Positions 23,535-37,500 of a stretch of 64,000 nt of DNA are shown here, in pieces. Within the stretch, counting starts at the first letter, position 1. Every line of letters starts with the position of its first letter. Origin of the DNA: Chaetorhynchus papuensis (Eukaryota; Chordata; Aves; Passeriformes; Rhipiduridae). The notes beneath the pieces are model-generated. The model was not told the origin of the DNA and did no database searches. It saw nothing but the letters and a program-made list of their open reading frames with translations. Position numbers and translations under genes: made by a program. The stretch lies in contig VWYX01000349.1 in assembly GCA_013396525.1 (NCBI GenBank), positions 276,903 to 340,902 on the forward strand, written 5' to 3'.

Positions 23535-26500
23535 GGAGAGGAGAGGCCAATTCCCCCCCTGCCCTGGCACTGCCAGCCCTGCAGGAAGGGGCACGACCCA
23601 CACCGCAGGGACTGATGCTGTCAGCAAGAACAGACCTCTGCCAGAGGCATCCTAAGCATGATGATTCCCTGCTTAAGATATTAAAAAGGCTACTTAAAGA
23701 GAAAAGTCAGCATCTCTGGGAATCTCCCAACGACTTGTGTGTGACCTTTCGCAGGAGAAAAGTCAAACTTGTCTGCTCAGAGCACTGAGTGCAGGACAGG
23801 CCTCAGGCTCAGACATTGCCTGCACAGCTGCACACTCCATTACAGCTTCTTCTGAAAGAGTATTTTTCCAAAACTCCTAATAAATAGTTTTCACAGAAAT
23901 ACTGACAAAGCCATAATTATAGTGGCAATTGCAGGTGATTCTATAATAAACCATATTTCTTCCCCGTGAAGATATTAATTTATTTTTTTGAAATACTCAT
24001 TGCTAAGCCTAAGATTGGGTTTCTGAATTGTGTTCAGAGGCAATTTATCCAGGAGTAAAAATACGCTCTCTCCTAAATGCACAGAACACTAATTTAAAAT
24101 GATCTATTTGCCGTAATATACATTCCACCCCCTACTGAAAAGTTCAGAAGCTTCTCCTCCTTCACATGCAGCTCCATCAGGCTATTCATATGCACTGGGA
24201 GCCCTGGCATACATTTCAGATGAATTGCAAAGCTTCTATTTCAATTTTTACAGCAAAAAGCTGTGGGTTAGATACACGGGTTACGGTGCAGATACGCCAG
24301 TAAGCCCACGTCTCCTACGGTGTAGATTCAAAAGCATCATCATGAGGGCAGTTTCATTTATCAGAATATCACACAGAGCTAATGCTCAGCTACATATGAT
24401 TATTTCCAGAAATTCTTAAATTTGCAGGAAAACTAGTACCCATTTACAAGCACCTGCCTATGAAGCTCAACAGTACCCTGAAAAATCAAAACCATTTTCT
24501 TCTGTCCATCTTATATCTTTTAGTGTTAGAAACTGAACCCCATTCTTTTTTTTGTGCATCACAGTACTTTTTTTGAGGAAAAACAAAAAAAGAAAAAAAA
24601 AAAAAGAAGAAAAAAAAAGATCACACAGAACTCTTTTGGGTATAAGATATGATCCCACCACACCACATATACATCTGTAGCTGTGTGAGGTGCTAGCCCC
24701 AAGCTGGGTAACTTTATTGACAAAAAAATTCTATGGGAAACCAAAGCACTTAAAAGTGGGTTTAGTTACTCAGGAGTATTTCTACATTATTAGGATATCT
24801 TAGTTATTGAAACAGCATCCCATAACAATGTTGTAAAACACAGCACTTTTTGGAGATGCACATCTTACACCACCTGTAAAGCCTGACATTGGTAACTTCC
24901 AGTTACGGTTCTTTTGTTAGAAGGAGGTTCTGTTAAGTTTCTTGCTCAGCTAAGTAACTCTTAGGCATAATTTTACAGATAACACTCTTTTGAATTTTCA
25001 GTAATGTTTTGTATTTTAGCTCCTGTGCATCCAAATATTTGGTAAAGTATCTTTGCCAGTAAAAAAAAAAACAAACCCCTGCACATTCACTAGATGGGTG
25101 CGTTCAGGAACAATCTCTTGCTGAGTGATATGATAACCATCTGGGAACTACATGCCATAAACAGCCTGCCCAGAAAAAGCACATCTCTGGCAGATGATCA
25201 AGGTTTCTCTGAAGTTAATAATTTATTGGTTAGAAAGCCCAGCAAGGAGATGCCATTGCGGCAAAAAGGGCATGTGCAGGTTTCAGTAATCCATAATCAC
25301 AACAGGAAAAAAATTACATGCTTTAGGTGTCTTTAAATAAATTTTAAAAGCTGAAATTCTGATGTACTTTAAAAAAAACCAATCTTTTTCATCAGCTTGT
25401 TTCTTGTTGCTGCTTCCTCGTGGGTTGATTTTACTGAACTCTCCGTGGCCATCTTGGATTCAAATCATTTCACATAAGATGTGAACAGGTCCCACTGACT
25501 TTGAAATCTGTGGGTCATTTATTCTCCAGGCAGTCTGAGGAAAGGACAATACTCATCCTTTCCACCATTTCAGTCTGTTGCACTGCTCCTTCAAGCAGTG
25601 GTGCTTCATTCACTAAAATGAAGATCATCCATTGACAACCAGCTGAGAGAGTTTGTGTGAAAGCCTTGTGACCTGTGTTGTGTCTGCCCTGGTCTACTCT
25701 GAATGCCACACACAGCAAAAACAAAGCAGAGAGGCCACAGCCCATGCTCAGCCTTGAGAATCACAGTGAAAAAAGTCCCATCTTCACATTTAATTCACTG
25801 ACAGCAGTACTTCAACAACCTTTATTTCGCCTGTCTAAAATCAAACGTGATGTTCCTGCTTCTTTACTATTAATCAAACAGAAATATTCAATTAAGTTTC
25901 CCCTTATAATTAAACTTTCACTTCATGTAATATGCCATTTGTGGGGAACCTGCAGTTGCAATCATTACCAGAGAAAAGAAATGTCAATTTCAAAGTTACT
26001 AACTCCTACAAGTTGGAAATTCTGTCTTAGTAGATGATGGTTATTGGTTGTAGACTCTTAAAATAACTTAAATTCAATTAAGCACATATTCTTTTTCTGT
26101 AACAGGTGATGATGAAACAGATTATTTGAAGCACTTAAAACCAAAAGGCATTAAAAATACATAAACATATAGAAAGACTGAAAAAAGACAGGTAGAAATG
26201 CCTGACTGCATAAAGCTCATAAAGAATAATGAGTACAGAACTTATACAAAATTACTATTAAAATTCACAGAGTTTTATCTTTAATTCACTTTGACTATCT
26301 CCAGAAGTCAGTTCATCCGTGTACATTCTAACCTGCATTCAAGAATAACAAGGTACGTGGTTTTATCACAGAAAATTACACCTGTAGCCAAGGTATAATT
26401 AGTAATGTAGCAGAACATAATTTGTTTTATGATATGTATTCAATGCCTCTAAAACTTTTACCTAAAGGTCCTTGCTCTTAGCAATGGACTTTGCAAAGGA

Positions 26501-29500
26501 TTGCACATCTTAATGGAAATTTACAAATTAATGCAACTTTGTTATTAATTTGTAGTTGCGTTTATTGTTAATAACCTGAACTGTTCACATTAATCAAAGA
26601 GATCACAGTCTTTACTACAGGACTTAACTTCTAATTCACACCTCTGCCAACACTGGCTGCTTGACACAGACAAGAACAGGCAGAAAATGCTGTAGTAGCA
26701 CCAAGGACGATTAACTTGTAGGGCTAATTCAAGCACATAAAAACCCACAGGTATTTAGGAGACTGTAAACAGCCAGTTACAACCTCCTGTATCCTAGAAA
26801 ACAAACAAACAAAAAAAAATCCTGGCTTAGCAAAATACAGCCAAGGATTTAGGTCAAATACATGACTTTTCAGTGATTCAGTCAGGGAGACCTGGTGTTT
26901 TTTACATCCTGGACTGCAAAGGCAAGGCAGGCATAACCCAAGTAAAATTTCAGTTAACTAAGGAAGCAATCTAAAAATTGACCTCTTCTGCCCACTGCAG
27001 AATAAGATAACGTTCTGTAACTTGCCAATGCCGCAATTTATATCTGAGATAAAATATTAAATAAACCCCACCTCCTCAAGCTGAATCAGTTCTGCATCAC
27101 TAAGTAACATCTGCCTTCAGCACAGACAAGTTCCTAAGAAATACACAAGTATAATTCAAATAGCTTGGTCAGGAACAAAATACAGGTAAGATGCTAAAGT
27201 GGAAGAAAGAAACAGGAGAACTGATTCGACAGCAGATGGCGAGGAAGCTGAGATCAATCAATACGAAACAGTGCTTGAAAGGAGACCCTGTGTGAGAGAG
27301 GCAGGAACACAAAGGGCTGAGCTGCCAAGTGCAGCGAATGTAAAACCTCTGAGTATCTAATGGCCTCTCATCACTGCTGATGACAGAATTCAGGAACCCA
27401 CCACCGAGCAATGGTGGCTTGGCAATGCCACACAGAAGGTGAGGCGAATCCTGAAAATAGCCTGAAAAGGTGAGGGGTTGGAGAGGATGACCAACCACAG
27501 CCAGCGGGAACATGAAACCCACCAACTCCTGTGGATTAGGAATGCCAAGTCAGCCAAGCACAGAAAAGGGGTTGGTTTGGGACCCCCCAGGATTACCCAC
27601 CACACATTAATTTGGATATCTTGGTAAAAACGTAAAGACAAGCAGAGGAAAACTTGAGGAATGTTTGTAACCTTGACACTTCTACTACTCCAAATTCCGT
27701 TTCATAGAAGAAATACTAACATTTTGATGGGAGATGGGATACGAGAAATAAGGATGGTCATGTCCCAGAAACTTCATTATTTTATGAAACCAGTCTAAGA
27801 AACTGACACTGGCAACTTTGCTAAGCTTTTTAATGTCAGCAGAAAAAAAATAGGTGAAACGACTGTAAAACATTTCAGAAAATTGTCATTGTTTCTAGCC
27901 CATTACATGAGAGGGGAAAAAAAAGGAAGAAAGGAAGGAAATGATAGAACTTAGTGTCATAGAAATATGTAAATAAAAGCTGGAAGGAAAAAAAAAAGGA
28001 AGACTGATACAGTATAAAAAGCTATTACCAAAACAATGAGAACTACAATTACTTCTCAGGTGTACTGCTTCAGATTTAGATGGAATTGTACAAAATTACT
28101 AAGTCATCGCACGAAGAAGATAACCAACCTCCCTTGAGGAATTTACAGAATAGGCCAGGTAGCCAGAGTCATTTGCAGCCTTAATTGCTACAAAGATGCA
28201 TTTGCAGCTAAAATGTTGCAAACTGTCTAATACAGAACATGATATACATCCAGGTAAAATCCTTAAAAGATAACCTACTAAACACTCTCACATCCCGTGG
28301 AACTGAGAGCCTGGAGAAAGCCACTAAAAGAAGGGAAGCCTGAGCTTTCAGCCTTCTCAGAAGGGAGAAATATGCAAGACACAGCGCAGATGGTTCTGCA
28401 CCTTTTTCTTCAGAGCAGCCCTGTAGCGAAGCCCTCACCTGCCCAGGTTACAAAGCAGGATTCAGTACACTTAAAAGCAGTTAACCTTCACCAAGGCAGA
28501 CTTATTTGAACTTCTTATTCATATTTAACAAATAGACATGTGATGTTCAGCCTGGTAAGGTTGATAATCATTCACACATTATCGGCTTTGATATTTTGAT
28601 TTTGTTCAGTTACAAATAATCTGATCTTGAAGTAAATAATCAGAATTTATTTATGCCTAAGACCACTTTTAATTAAAATGAAGAGTAGCACCCAGACATC
28701 TTGATTAATTGTATTTATTTTTTCCATTTTGTCAATACCTGCTTTTGGAAGTCAGAACAGATCCCTCAAGGAACCTGATGTATCACACTAATGCAAGCTT
28801 TTCATTGTAAAGCCTTTTTGTGATTTGAAGTTTGTACATACTGAGCAGTAAATGCTCTTTCTGTTGCACAGCTAAGTTAAAGGAATTGCATGGAACACCC
28901 TTTTTTCATTTCCAGTGCTAGCAAAATACCTCTAGAATTTTAACTCTGACAACCCGAACTTATTGCTGGTTGATAAGCCGAGGATTTTCAAATTAAGATT
29001 TCATTTAAGATTCTTTGTTCTGTAATAAGATTCCAGTAGCCTGGAAATGAAAGCAACAACTGCCTTGTGAACAAACTTCTGATGAAAAACATTTAATAGA
29101 ATTTTTCTGCTACAACGACCCGCGTTACTCTAGTACACAAGCTCTCCAATAACTCATTGTTATGTGAGACAAGTCTCCAATGCATGGGAAATGTGGACTC
29201 CCAAATCCTGTACATGGCAACGCTCACAGCCTCCGCTCTCTCCAGAACTCCCTCACAGCAGGTGAGGGTTGGCTAGAATTTAGGAATCCAACAGCCCTCC
29301 AAGATTTGCTATCACTGCGAGAAAAGAGCTTATAAACAGTGCCCTTGCCATTTAAAATTAATTACTTTCACCTCGTACAGTAACTTATAACCTGCAAGTT
29401 GTCTCTAAATGTTTTCATAGAAGTTAGAGTATTGCAGACATATCCAAACCCGATATGGTAGCAGTTAGCAGGTTTGGTAGCTATTCCTCTTTAACTTTCC

Positions 29501-29984
29501 TCAAATTCTCCCCTGCCTGTCGAGCTTCCCCTCAAGAACATTTAGTCTCCAAATGATTCCCATCAACTGAGTATAAACAACGGTTTTAAAGTCTTTATTT
29601 CACTCTTGTATGTTGTGCATGTGAAAAGCTTTATCCATTGCCACTGAATCCAGCCAATGAAGACAATGGAATCAGGAACCAGGTCTTAATCACATTTCTT
29701 GAGTGCTTAGAAACTAAGCAGTCAAACATTGAAATTGTCCCAGATGTCAAAGACATCATCACAGTGTAGAACTAGATAAGATACTGAGAGTAATGATCCC
29801 TGCTTGAGACAAGGGTATTTGTATCGTATTTTAGCCTGAAAACCAGAGTCCACTATCCACAGCAGATTATGCAGGCACTAATTTTGAAAAGAAATACCAG
29901 ATATTAGCAATTTTTGGTGAAAAAAAACCCCAAACTTGCCTAGAGGAGCATTGAAGAAATACAGACAACTGACTTATCACCGTT
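23535..29984. other. Long AT-rich noncoding stretch, no gene seen
   Basis: I find no supported exon or RNA gene. Low-complexity items are an A-rich tract at about 24,577-24,619, a run of A at 25,060-25,071, and GGAA/A-rich tracts at 27,913-27,940 and 27,988-28,000. The minus frames at 27,169-27,641 overlap in two phases, which indicates stop-poor composition and not coding. Sequence at 28,620-28,760 is AT-rich, repeat-free and rich in TTAATTA-type words. Confidence 0.55.
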
Positions 29985-30113
29985 CTCTGGACGTGTTTAA
30001 AAAAAAGACTGGACGTGGCACTCAGTTTAGTTGATGAGGAGGTGTTAGGTCATATGTTGGACTCGGTGATCTCAAAGGTCCTTTCCAACATAGCTCATTC
30101 TGTGATTCTGTGA
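29985..30113 (+). mobile_element. Avian CR1 LINE 3' end
   Basis: The fragment runs from a word ending in AAAGACTGGACGTGGCACTC through GTTGGACTCGGTGATCTCAA to the terminal CATTCTGTGATTCTGTGA, which is the diagnostic CR1 3' end with its short terminal repeat. It is plus-oriented and severely 5'-truncated, with a small internal deletion relative to the family pattern after ACTCAG. It has no coding capacity. Confidence 0.88.
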
Positions 30114-32929
30114 CCAGTGAAATGCAGAATGGATTCCCCCTGTGTCATTTTCATTTCCCAGTACACACCAGTTTCCTCCAGCAGACAGCTTTGAAAATAG
30201 TTACAAACTTTAAAAGACTGGCACACTAATTACATGATAAAATATATAACGTTGTTCATGAACTCTCCCCAGTCCTGTCGTCTGTACTGCCTGCCCTGCT
30301 CTGAGGTGCTCTGCACACAAGAGTTGAGCCATGTGGAATGTGTTCCACCCTATAAGGCACCCAACACCCCTGCAGGTATTATGCAGGTCAGTGGATACAA
30401 CACATATCTATAGGCTGTAAGTTTCCATGAGGTCAGATGATAAAGGTAAAAGTCTTTCCTGCATTGCTCTGTTGTGAGGTTGATGATCATAACAGGAAAT
30501 AGCAATGCCAGGAATAAGGGCTTTGTGAACTTGAAATCTTTACCAAGCACAGGCTGCATTCACACACAAACAGTTAAAACCCACTGCACTCATCCTTTTG
30601 CACTGACATCCTCCTTCTTTCAGCCTCTGTTTATTTATGTATGCATGTACATTCAAAGTCTGCCACTTCCCACCTAATAGCTTGTCTGCTAACGCCTCCT
30701 GTATGACATTTGAAATTCTGCCAGTTAAGTACGAAACAAACGCACAACGTAAGTGCAGAGCAAAAACAAAACAAGAAGATCTGAGAATGCTACAGAGAAA
30801 AATGCTATTATTAGCATATAAATTTAAAAATTCCACTTGGGTAAAAACACAGAGGTCTCTTCAATGCCCTGCCTAATGTCATCAAATCCCTGAACCTGCC
30901 TTGTGTTGGTGCTGAAGGAATCTTTTTGTTAATCTTACCAAAGCCAGAATCAGAAATGCTAAAAATTTAGCCACCCCAAAGGCTCTTCCACTGTCCTGAG
31001 CAGCAACCAGCCAACAGCAGTGTCCCTCTCAAACACAAACGTGTCAGGTCAAGGCTGGCAGCAGAACAGGCTGTGTCGTGGTGACCATGACAGCCAGATA
31101 ACCATCCCAGCTGGAACTCCATCCAGCTCCATACAGTCACAGAAGGCCTGATGTGGTGGTGTTGAGTTTCTCTCCCCTTCACAAATCCTAGGCACAGATC
31201 AGACCAGCCTTCACATCCAAAGCTCAAATAGTCAAATGAAATTGCTGAAACCTTGCTGAAATATACGGAATTTTGCTTGAATAGGATCAGGATTTCAGTA
31301 GGTAAAGGCCAAAGCCCAGCTAAAGCAAACCTTTTCCAGTTTCTTTGGCTTGAAATACTGACATTAGTGGAGATTAAAAGCGTCCATTATAAGTGGACAT
31401 ACTGACATTAATGGACAGTATAAGGCTGAGAGGTTGCTAATTCTCACCACACATAAATTGCATGAAGTCTCCTTTGCCAATCAAAATATCTGCAGTTCTG
31501 TGTTAGAGCACAGCAGAAAATACGCTTCCCCAAATACAGCTTCCAGAACAGTTCAATTAAGCGAGGCTGCAGGAAAACAGAGGTAATTTATTTCTGGGCA
31601 AAACAGTTTTGTTTGTTTCTCATACATATTGTATAAATGTATTCAACTTTTCTTTTTTTCCAATCTACACACCAATAGTGTCTCCATCAGAGCAACCTTT
31701 CTTATCCCAAGGTATCTTCCTCTAAAAATTACAGCTTAAAGCAATCTTTATAAGATGCCTAAAAAGTTCAAAATACCTGAACCTAAATTCTTGCCCTTAC
31801 AACACTATCACCCCCATACAAAACATAAAAATTTCTCTCAAAGCTGGCTGAATTTGAGTTGCTGAAGTCAAACACAGACAATTTTCTATTTCTTTTTTTT
31901 CCTGTCTCTCTGAGCAGCAAGATCCAGGCCAGAGCTGCTCTCTGCACTGCCATGGCAGCCTGGAGCAGGGACTGGAACCTTCAGGAGAAGAGAGGCAGGT
32001 GCCCAAGGTACTTCTAACTAAGACATAGGAACTCCACTTTTTGCAGTCAATGCACTTCTTGGCAGGATCTCTCCTCTGTGCAAGACAAAGCTTTCACCTC
32101 CCAAAGATTTCAGAGTGAAGTTGTGAATTTATGGGTACAGTCATGGACATGGAATTGTCGAAAATGTTGCTGCACTCAAGTAACTGCTGACATGGCTGCT
32201 ATTATGTAAAGGGAGCAACAGCACTCAAGTGTTTTCTGGATCCTCAAATTAAGGAGGATTCTGGACATGATCCATTAAGGACAGAATCCATCTAAGGGAT
32301 TTATGCTGCAGCTTCCTACTTCTTCCTTCTTAAAAAAAACCATCATACTCGCACATCTCAAAATGGCTGTGATGCAGGAGAACTGAAGAATTGCTCTCAA
32401 AAGCATGAACTTGAAAAAGGCAAATAGTTACCCATGCTGCCACTGTTAGATGTCCACCAGAAGTTCTTACAAGCAGTCAAAATGTTTCACTCTCACTCTG
32501 TTGTCACAGGTTATAAAAACATGTTGTTCACAGATGAAAATTTAAGAGAGCACTCGTAAAAATGGAGTTGTAACATTTTATTTGAAAAAGGAAGTCCTTT
32601 CCATGGACAGCATTTGTCAGGTATGTCCCTGCAAACTATTTGCTGGAGAGTAGGGAAAAAGAATCCCTACCACTGCTATTCACAGGTTCTGAGGAAATTT
32701 CAGGCCAAGAATCAGTTTTCATCCTTTCCCACTGCGGTCGCTCTCCCAGGAGAGATGATGTCAATAATAGCTAAGGGTGAACAGCAGCTGTGGATCTGAC
32801 CAGGGTTTCTCCACCCCTGAAATGAAATGTAAGGAATGCATCAACCTGAACCCCCACCCCAACTTGCAAACAGCCAAGCCAGGCAGTCAGAGCTCTCTAA
32901 AGAACTGACACTTCCCTCCCTGACCCATA
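30114..32929. other. Noncoding DNA, no gene seen
   Basis: Short overlapping frames on both strands at 30,350-31,227 and 31,797-32,006 have no recognisable domains. An imperfect direct repeat (ATACTGACATTAGTGGA and ATACTGACATTAATGGA) lies at 31,355-31,371 and 31,399-31,415. Confidence 0.55.
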
Positions 32930-33200
32930 AATTCACAAAGCTGTGCCTTTTCTGCAGCCTGTGTGCAGGGACAGGCTAGAACACCCTTTTCGCTGGGGCC
33001 ATGAGGAAAAGGGAATTACCCCACAGGGCTTACAGAGACCTGAGGGACGTGTGGAAGTTGGGCTCTGCCCTTGGAAGGAAGGCAGGCAAGTGCCACGAAG
33101 GCGAGCAGGAGTGCCCAGCGTGAGGGGAAACAGCGTGGGAGGACGGGGTGCCCCGTGTGCTCCGTGCTTGCAGAGAGATCCCCTCTGACAGCAGCCATGC
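32930..33200. other. GC-richer, CpG-bearing island
   Basis: Compared with its surroundings this segment is clearly richer in G and C and holds a cluster of CpGs, mainly between about 32,990 and 33,170. It includes a six-base inverted repeat ACGGGG-TG-CCCCGT at 33,143-33,156. Frames are open on both strands (32,943-33,188 plus; 32,933-33,283 minus), which is expected of GC-rich, stop-poor DNA. It may be a small CpG island or regulatory element, a diverged GC-rich repeat, or an exon of unknown type. It is smaller than a usual promoter island. Confidence 0.35.
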
Positions 33201-33364
33201 TCCTGCCAGACTAGGAAGCCTCTATGCCAGAAGACTTTGAGCTGTTTCAGAGCAGCTGTGTGTGGGCTGGAGACACTAGTCACAACAGGAAAAAAAAAAA
33301 AAATATAAAGAAAGCTTTTTTTTGCCTTTTTTTAGAGTTTACGTAGCATTTAACAAACAAAATG

Positions 33365-33378
33365 ATTGCCATAGCAAC
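33365..33378. promoter_or_regulatory. RFX X-box-like palindrome
   Basis: ATTGCCATAGCAAC fits the RFX X-box pattern, two half-sites around AT, except at the first base. RFX factors bind such sites in promoters and enhancers of ciliary and neural genes. A single 14-bp match in 64 kb can be chance, and no promoter is visible nearby. Confidence 0.25.
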
Positions 33379-34566
33379 ATGTGTACTCTGTTGAACAAAT
33401 ATCTGTGTAAGTACCACAGACAAAGGTGTAATTAGTCTGTACTGGTTTAAAAACAAATCAGTACATTTGATTGTGTATTCTTTTTTCTTCCAATCTTGGT
33501 GTTTATCAAACACCTTTTAATAACACTTCTTTATTATTCTCTGCTGTACACATTTCTCTGGAATCAGGGAGAAAGAAGCAGAGGGCTCGAGACCAGTATT
33601 TGCTGTGGTCAAATCACGTGGAATTCTCACATGACGGAGTGGGACCCTCCCTTACCAACTAGTTTTGGTTTAATAGTCAAAGAAAACATTAAAGCTACCA
33701 AATGCCCATTTTGAATATTCCTTCAACACACATGTGTCCTTCAACACAACAAGGCTGAGGAGCTGCAACATTTTCTCATTTCAGACACACATTCCAAGAG
33801 CTGACTGTGCAGCTCCCTCCCCTTGCTAAGGCCTCTCCACCCCCTGAATACCTACTTGCATCTATTACCAGAAAATAAAAAAATCCCAAAAACCAAAATC
33901 TCTAACAACAAAAAGACTGACCCCATGCCTTTTAGATGGATTACCTGGAGTGCTTTAGAGTGTGAATGTCCTAGCAAGAAATTAGTGGTTTTATTTTTTT
34001 CAGTTAAGGAAAAACAAAAATGAAAATTGCAGGAAAAAAACTGAAAAACTCTCCCAACTCTAATGGCCCCTCCTTCCCCTTCTGTCCAGCTTAATTCTGC
34101 CAGTTTTCGCCACTTCTAACTCTCTTCTGGTTGTCATTACAGCTCACTTTGTGGCAGGCACAACAGGACTAGAAGATTATTTCTAAATATATGATTTGGA
34201 TGAACGCAGAAAGAGAATACAAGCACCACCTCCTCACTCTTGAAAACAGAAAAAGCATTTGTGACACTTGAAAATGGTGAAAAATATTTGTGCACTTTTT
34301 CTTTAGTAAAACTGCATAGAAAAATATGTACCCTTATCCCATCTGCTGTCCACAACCTGGATGTCTCTAAAGATTCTCTAATTTACTTATGGGAAAGCAA
34401 TTAACCTAAACAATTAACAATTTGCTGAAATGTCTACCTGTTCTTGCAACTTCTTTCTGTTGGAACGAGCACCACAATTCCTTACACACGTTGCTATAAT
34501 CAATCAGAGGAAGGTTTTACCCATCTATTTCTTAATGAAATGAAAGGGCAAAATTCTCAAAATATC

Positions 34567-34584
34567 TTTTTTTTTTTTTTTTTT
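34567..34584. repeat. Poly-T run (18 T)
   Basis: An uninterrupted run of 18 T. There is no recognisable retrogene or LINE body next to it to explain it as a poly-A tail, so it is listed as simple low complexity. Confidence 0.95.
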
Positions 34585-37500
34585 ATTAAAAGGTAAGGTA
34601 TTAAGAACCTAAGAAATATACTAATTAAGTCAAAAGAGAACAACTGTAACAGGACACAAAGGTAATGTCATCTGTGGGAGAAACTTCAAGAAGTGAGAAA
34701 TATCATGGAGGCATGGATTTACTACCAATGCTTCTCTATTTTCCCATTCAGGAATAATTAAAAGCTTTAATTTTCATGAACATTTGGGAATTCTATCCTT
34801 CCTTTCACAACCATAATCTTCAGCTAACACTTAGTTTAGTGAGAGTATGTTACAATTCCCAAATAAAGATGTTTTCAAACCATAGACTCAGCTTGAATAC
34901 TTCAACCTGCAGAGCACAAATAAAATTTCATCATCACAGTAGATATTCCAGACAAGACGTAAGATTTAAGGGGTTATTTTTATTTAGAGAAAAGGAAAAA
35001 TAAAATTTATTATACCAAATCCAACTTACATTTTGTTAATAGGTTCCTTTTAAAAATGCCCTTATTCTCATTAAATGTACATTTAAATTGTTAGGACAGT
35101 ATTTTAAGTGAGAGGTTGCAACAGGAGAGAACTTCATGCTCTTTTGTCTTAGTTTTTAATTCATGACTCTTGGAATTTCTTTTTACATTTTGCATTATTT
35201 TGTGGCTGAATAAGCACTGGCAGTGTGTTCTTGAACGACTGTGATATCTGACAGCTTTATATATTCTGTACAGTCATGGTTAAGATCTCTGTGGGTCTAA
35301 TTACTGTGTTTGATTTGTAGGATGTGCAATACAGTGCCTGGCATTGCAAAAAAGTAAAATGCTGAATCACTTACATGTTCTTAATTTTTCATCCCCTGTT
35401 TCCTGTTTCACTACCCTGACCCTGCTCTTTTGATGCAGACAATAAAACACTGTCAAACTGGACAACTGGATGGGGGGATGGAAGCTGCAACATCCCCACT
35501 CTTCAGTTATATTTTTGTTTTTTCTCCCTTCCCGTCAAAACAGCTGGATTCCCAAAGGGGAGATTCCTACCTGCAGGGACATGATAAATTTTTCTTCAAT
35601 CAGGAATAAAGTGAGAGCCCACATAAAACATTTTAAGTAGGAATCAGTCTAATAACTTACAAGAGGAAGGGAAGGGAGAAAAAATGAATTCCTGTTGTAA
35701 ACGACAAGTGCATTTCAAATACCAGCACCCCTGTATGTTTGTTAGAGCTAAAAGAAAGATAAATCAAGTTGTCAGCTACAGAAGGGGACTTGGTGGAACT
35801 CTGCTTTGTAGCAACACAATGGAAATAATCCCAAAAATATAGGGAACACCATGTATGTTTCTCTTGTACTCAAGGGAGACATATCAAACACAGGTAAAAT
35901 CTTCTCCCCTCACACCTTACCCAAATCACAGTTTTGGGTTTTTTGAAAGGGTTTTATTTTTGCTCCATGCACCATGACTGATTTGAACTTCAGGAAAACC
36001 TGAAATTACATCAGATAAACAATAAACTGGTGCTACCTACATGAACTTCTTCAGCTGTAATTACATAATGTTCCTCTTTTGGTATAAAGGAGTTCTCAGA
36101 AAGCCTGACTGAAAAATCATAAATATCTTAGGCTGCACACTTCAGGATCATATAATCTTCAATCAAATGCAAATTCCTGACTTATATAATGTATCAACTA
36201 ACCTAATTTAAATAATTATAAGTAAGAGAGATGCAATTTTATTGCTGTAGAACAATTCTGGGAGCATGCTCCACAGATACATAAAGATCCTAATTTTATA
36301 TTCTGCACTCCTTAAATTCTTCCAACCCATACATACAAATGTTATTGATCCTCCACGCCTTCAGAGACAGGAGAACTTTCAAAAGTAATAAGATCTTTTT
36401 GCTTCACCTGTTGTATGGAACTGAGAAATGTGTCTTCCTCTCTATGCAAGCAGCTATTATAAACATGTAATGAGTAATAGTTCAGGGGTAAGGAGGAAAA
36501 AAAGATGTCTAAATGGACAAAAATTCTGCAGGGGATTTTGCAATGTAGTATCTTTCCAAAGTTACCACACTGGCCAAAAGAACCCCAAAATGACTTCAGA
36601 GTGAGTCAGTTGTTCCAGCTATAGTCTTCTTTACTTCATCCTGACTGCTTTTAGGCTGGCCTAGATCTCTAGATCTTAATTTTTGCCAGAGTCCTATGCA
36701 TAGTAATTTTTGCAGCCTATTTAACAGTGGCTTTTCTTGAAGCAAATGCCACAGAGCAGCTCTAGCAAAACCCATTGACAATTAGCTCAGGATAATAGTT
36801 TTTACTGCATCCACTGAATCAGTAAGAGCTGGGGAGTATAACAACAAGAAGACTAAGCTGCAGACAAGCAGAAGAGAAATGAAGAGCATATTTTAGGGCT
36901 TCTCTGAGAGATTGTGCCTTCCTGACACTTCTCTAAACAATATACATCATTTTTATGTGCTATGCCCACGAGAACTGGGAGAGAGTCACAAATAAAAATA
37001 GACCTTCAGGACTAAGAGAGTACTTTATACCATAAGCTTGTCATTCATAGAGATGTAGTCAACACTGTTTGATTACTTATACATATTACTGCATTTTAAG
37101 GTTTTATTATGTCTTCCAACAATTTCCATGAAGACTGTAATTGAATTCCCTCTTGTGCCAAGTTATTCTTATTTATTGATTTTATAAGTAAAATCAATAC
37201 AAAATATTGTCCTTTAGAATTTTACATTGGCTACTCCAAGGCGAAGTTCCTTGTTCCAAGGCTAGTGAACAAAAGGCAGAACAGATACTGTGCACCAGTG
37301 CATTAAGAAGATCTTATAATGTTAAAATTACTGTGCCACTCCAAGTTTCAGTTGCCACATGTGGAACTAGAGATACCACGTTTAAGCAATAATCAGAAAA
37401 TGAAAAGAGGAAAAAAAAAAAATACCCTGATCAATCTTCCAGCACTTTACAATAACACACAATGGAAGCTGCAGTAACAGCTGGTAATACAGGAGAGAGG

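Noticed and set aside
23264..23788. 174-codon plus-strand frame, the longest frame free of N
   Set aside because: It runs antisense through a CR1 fragment, begins in a poly-T tract giving a Phe run, and has no recognisable domain.
32943..33283. Frames open on both strands in the CpG-bearing island
   Set aside because: GC-rich DNA is poor in stop codons, so simultaneous openness on both strands is expected without coding.
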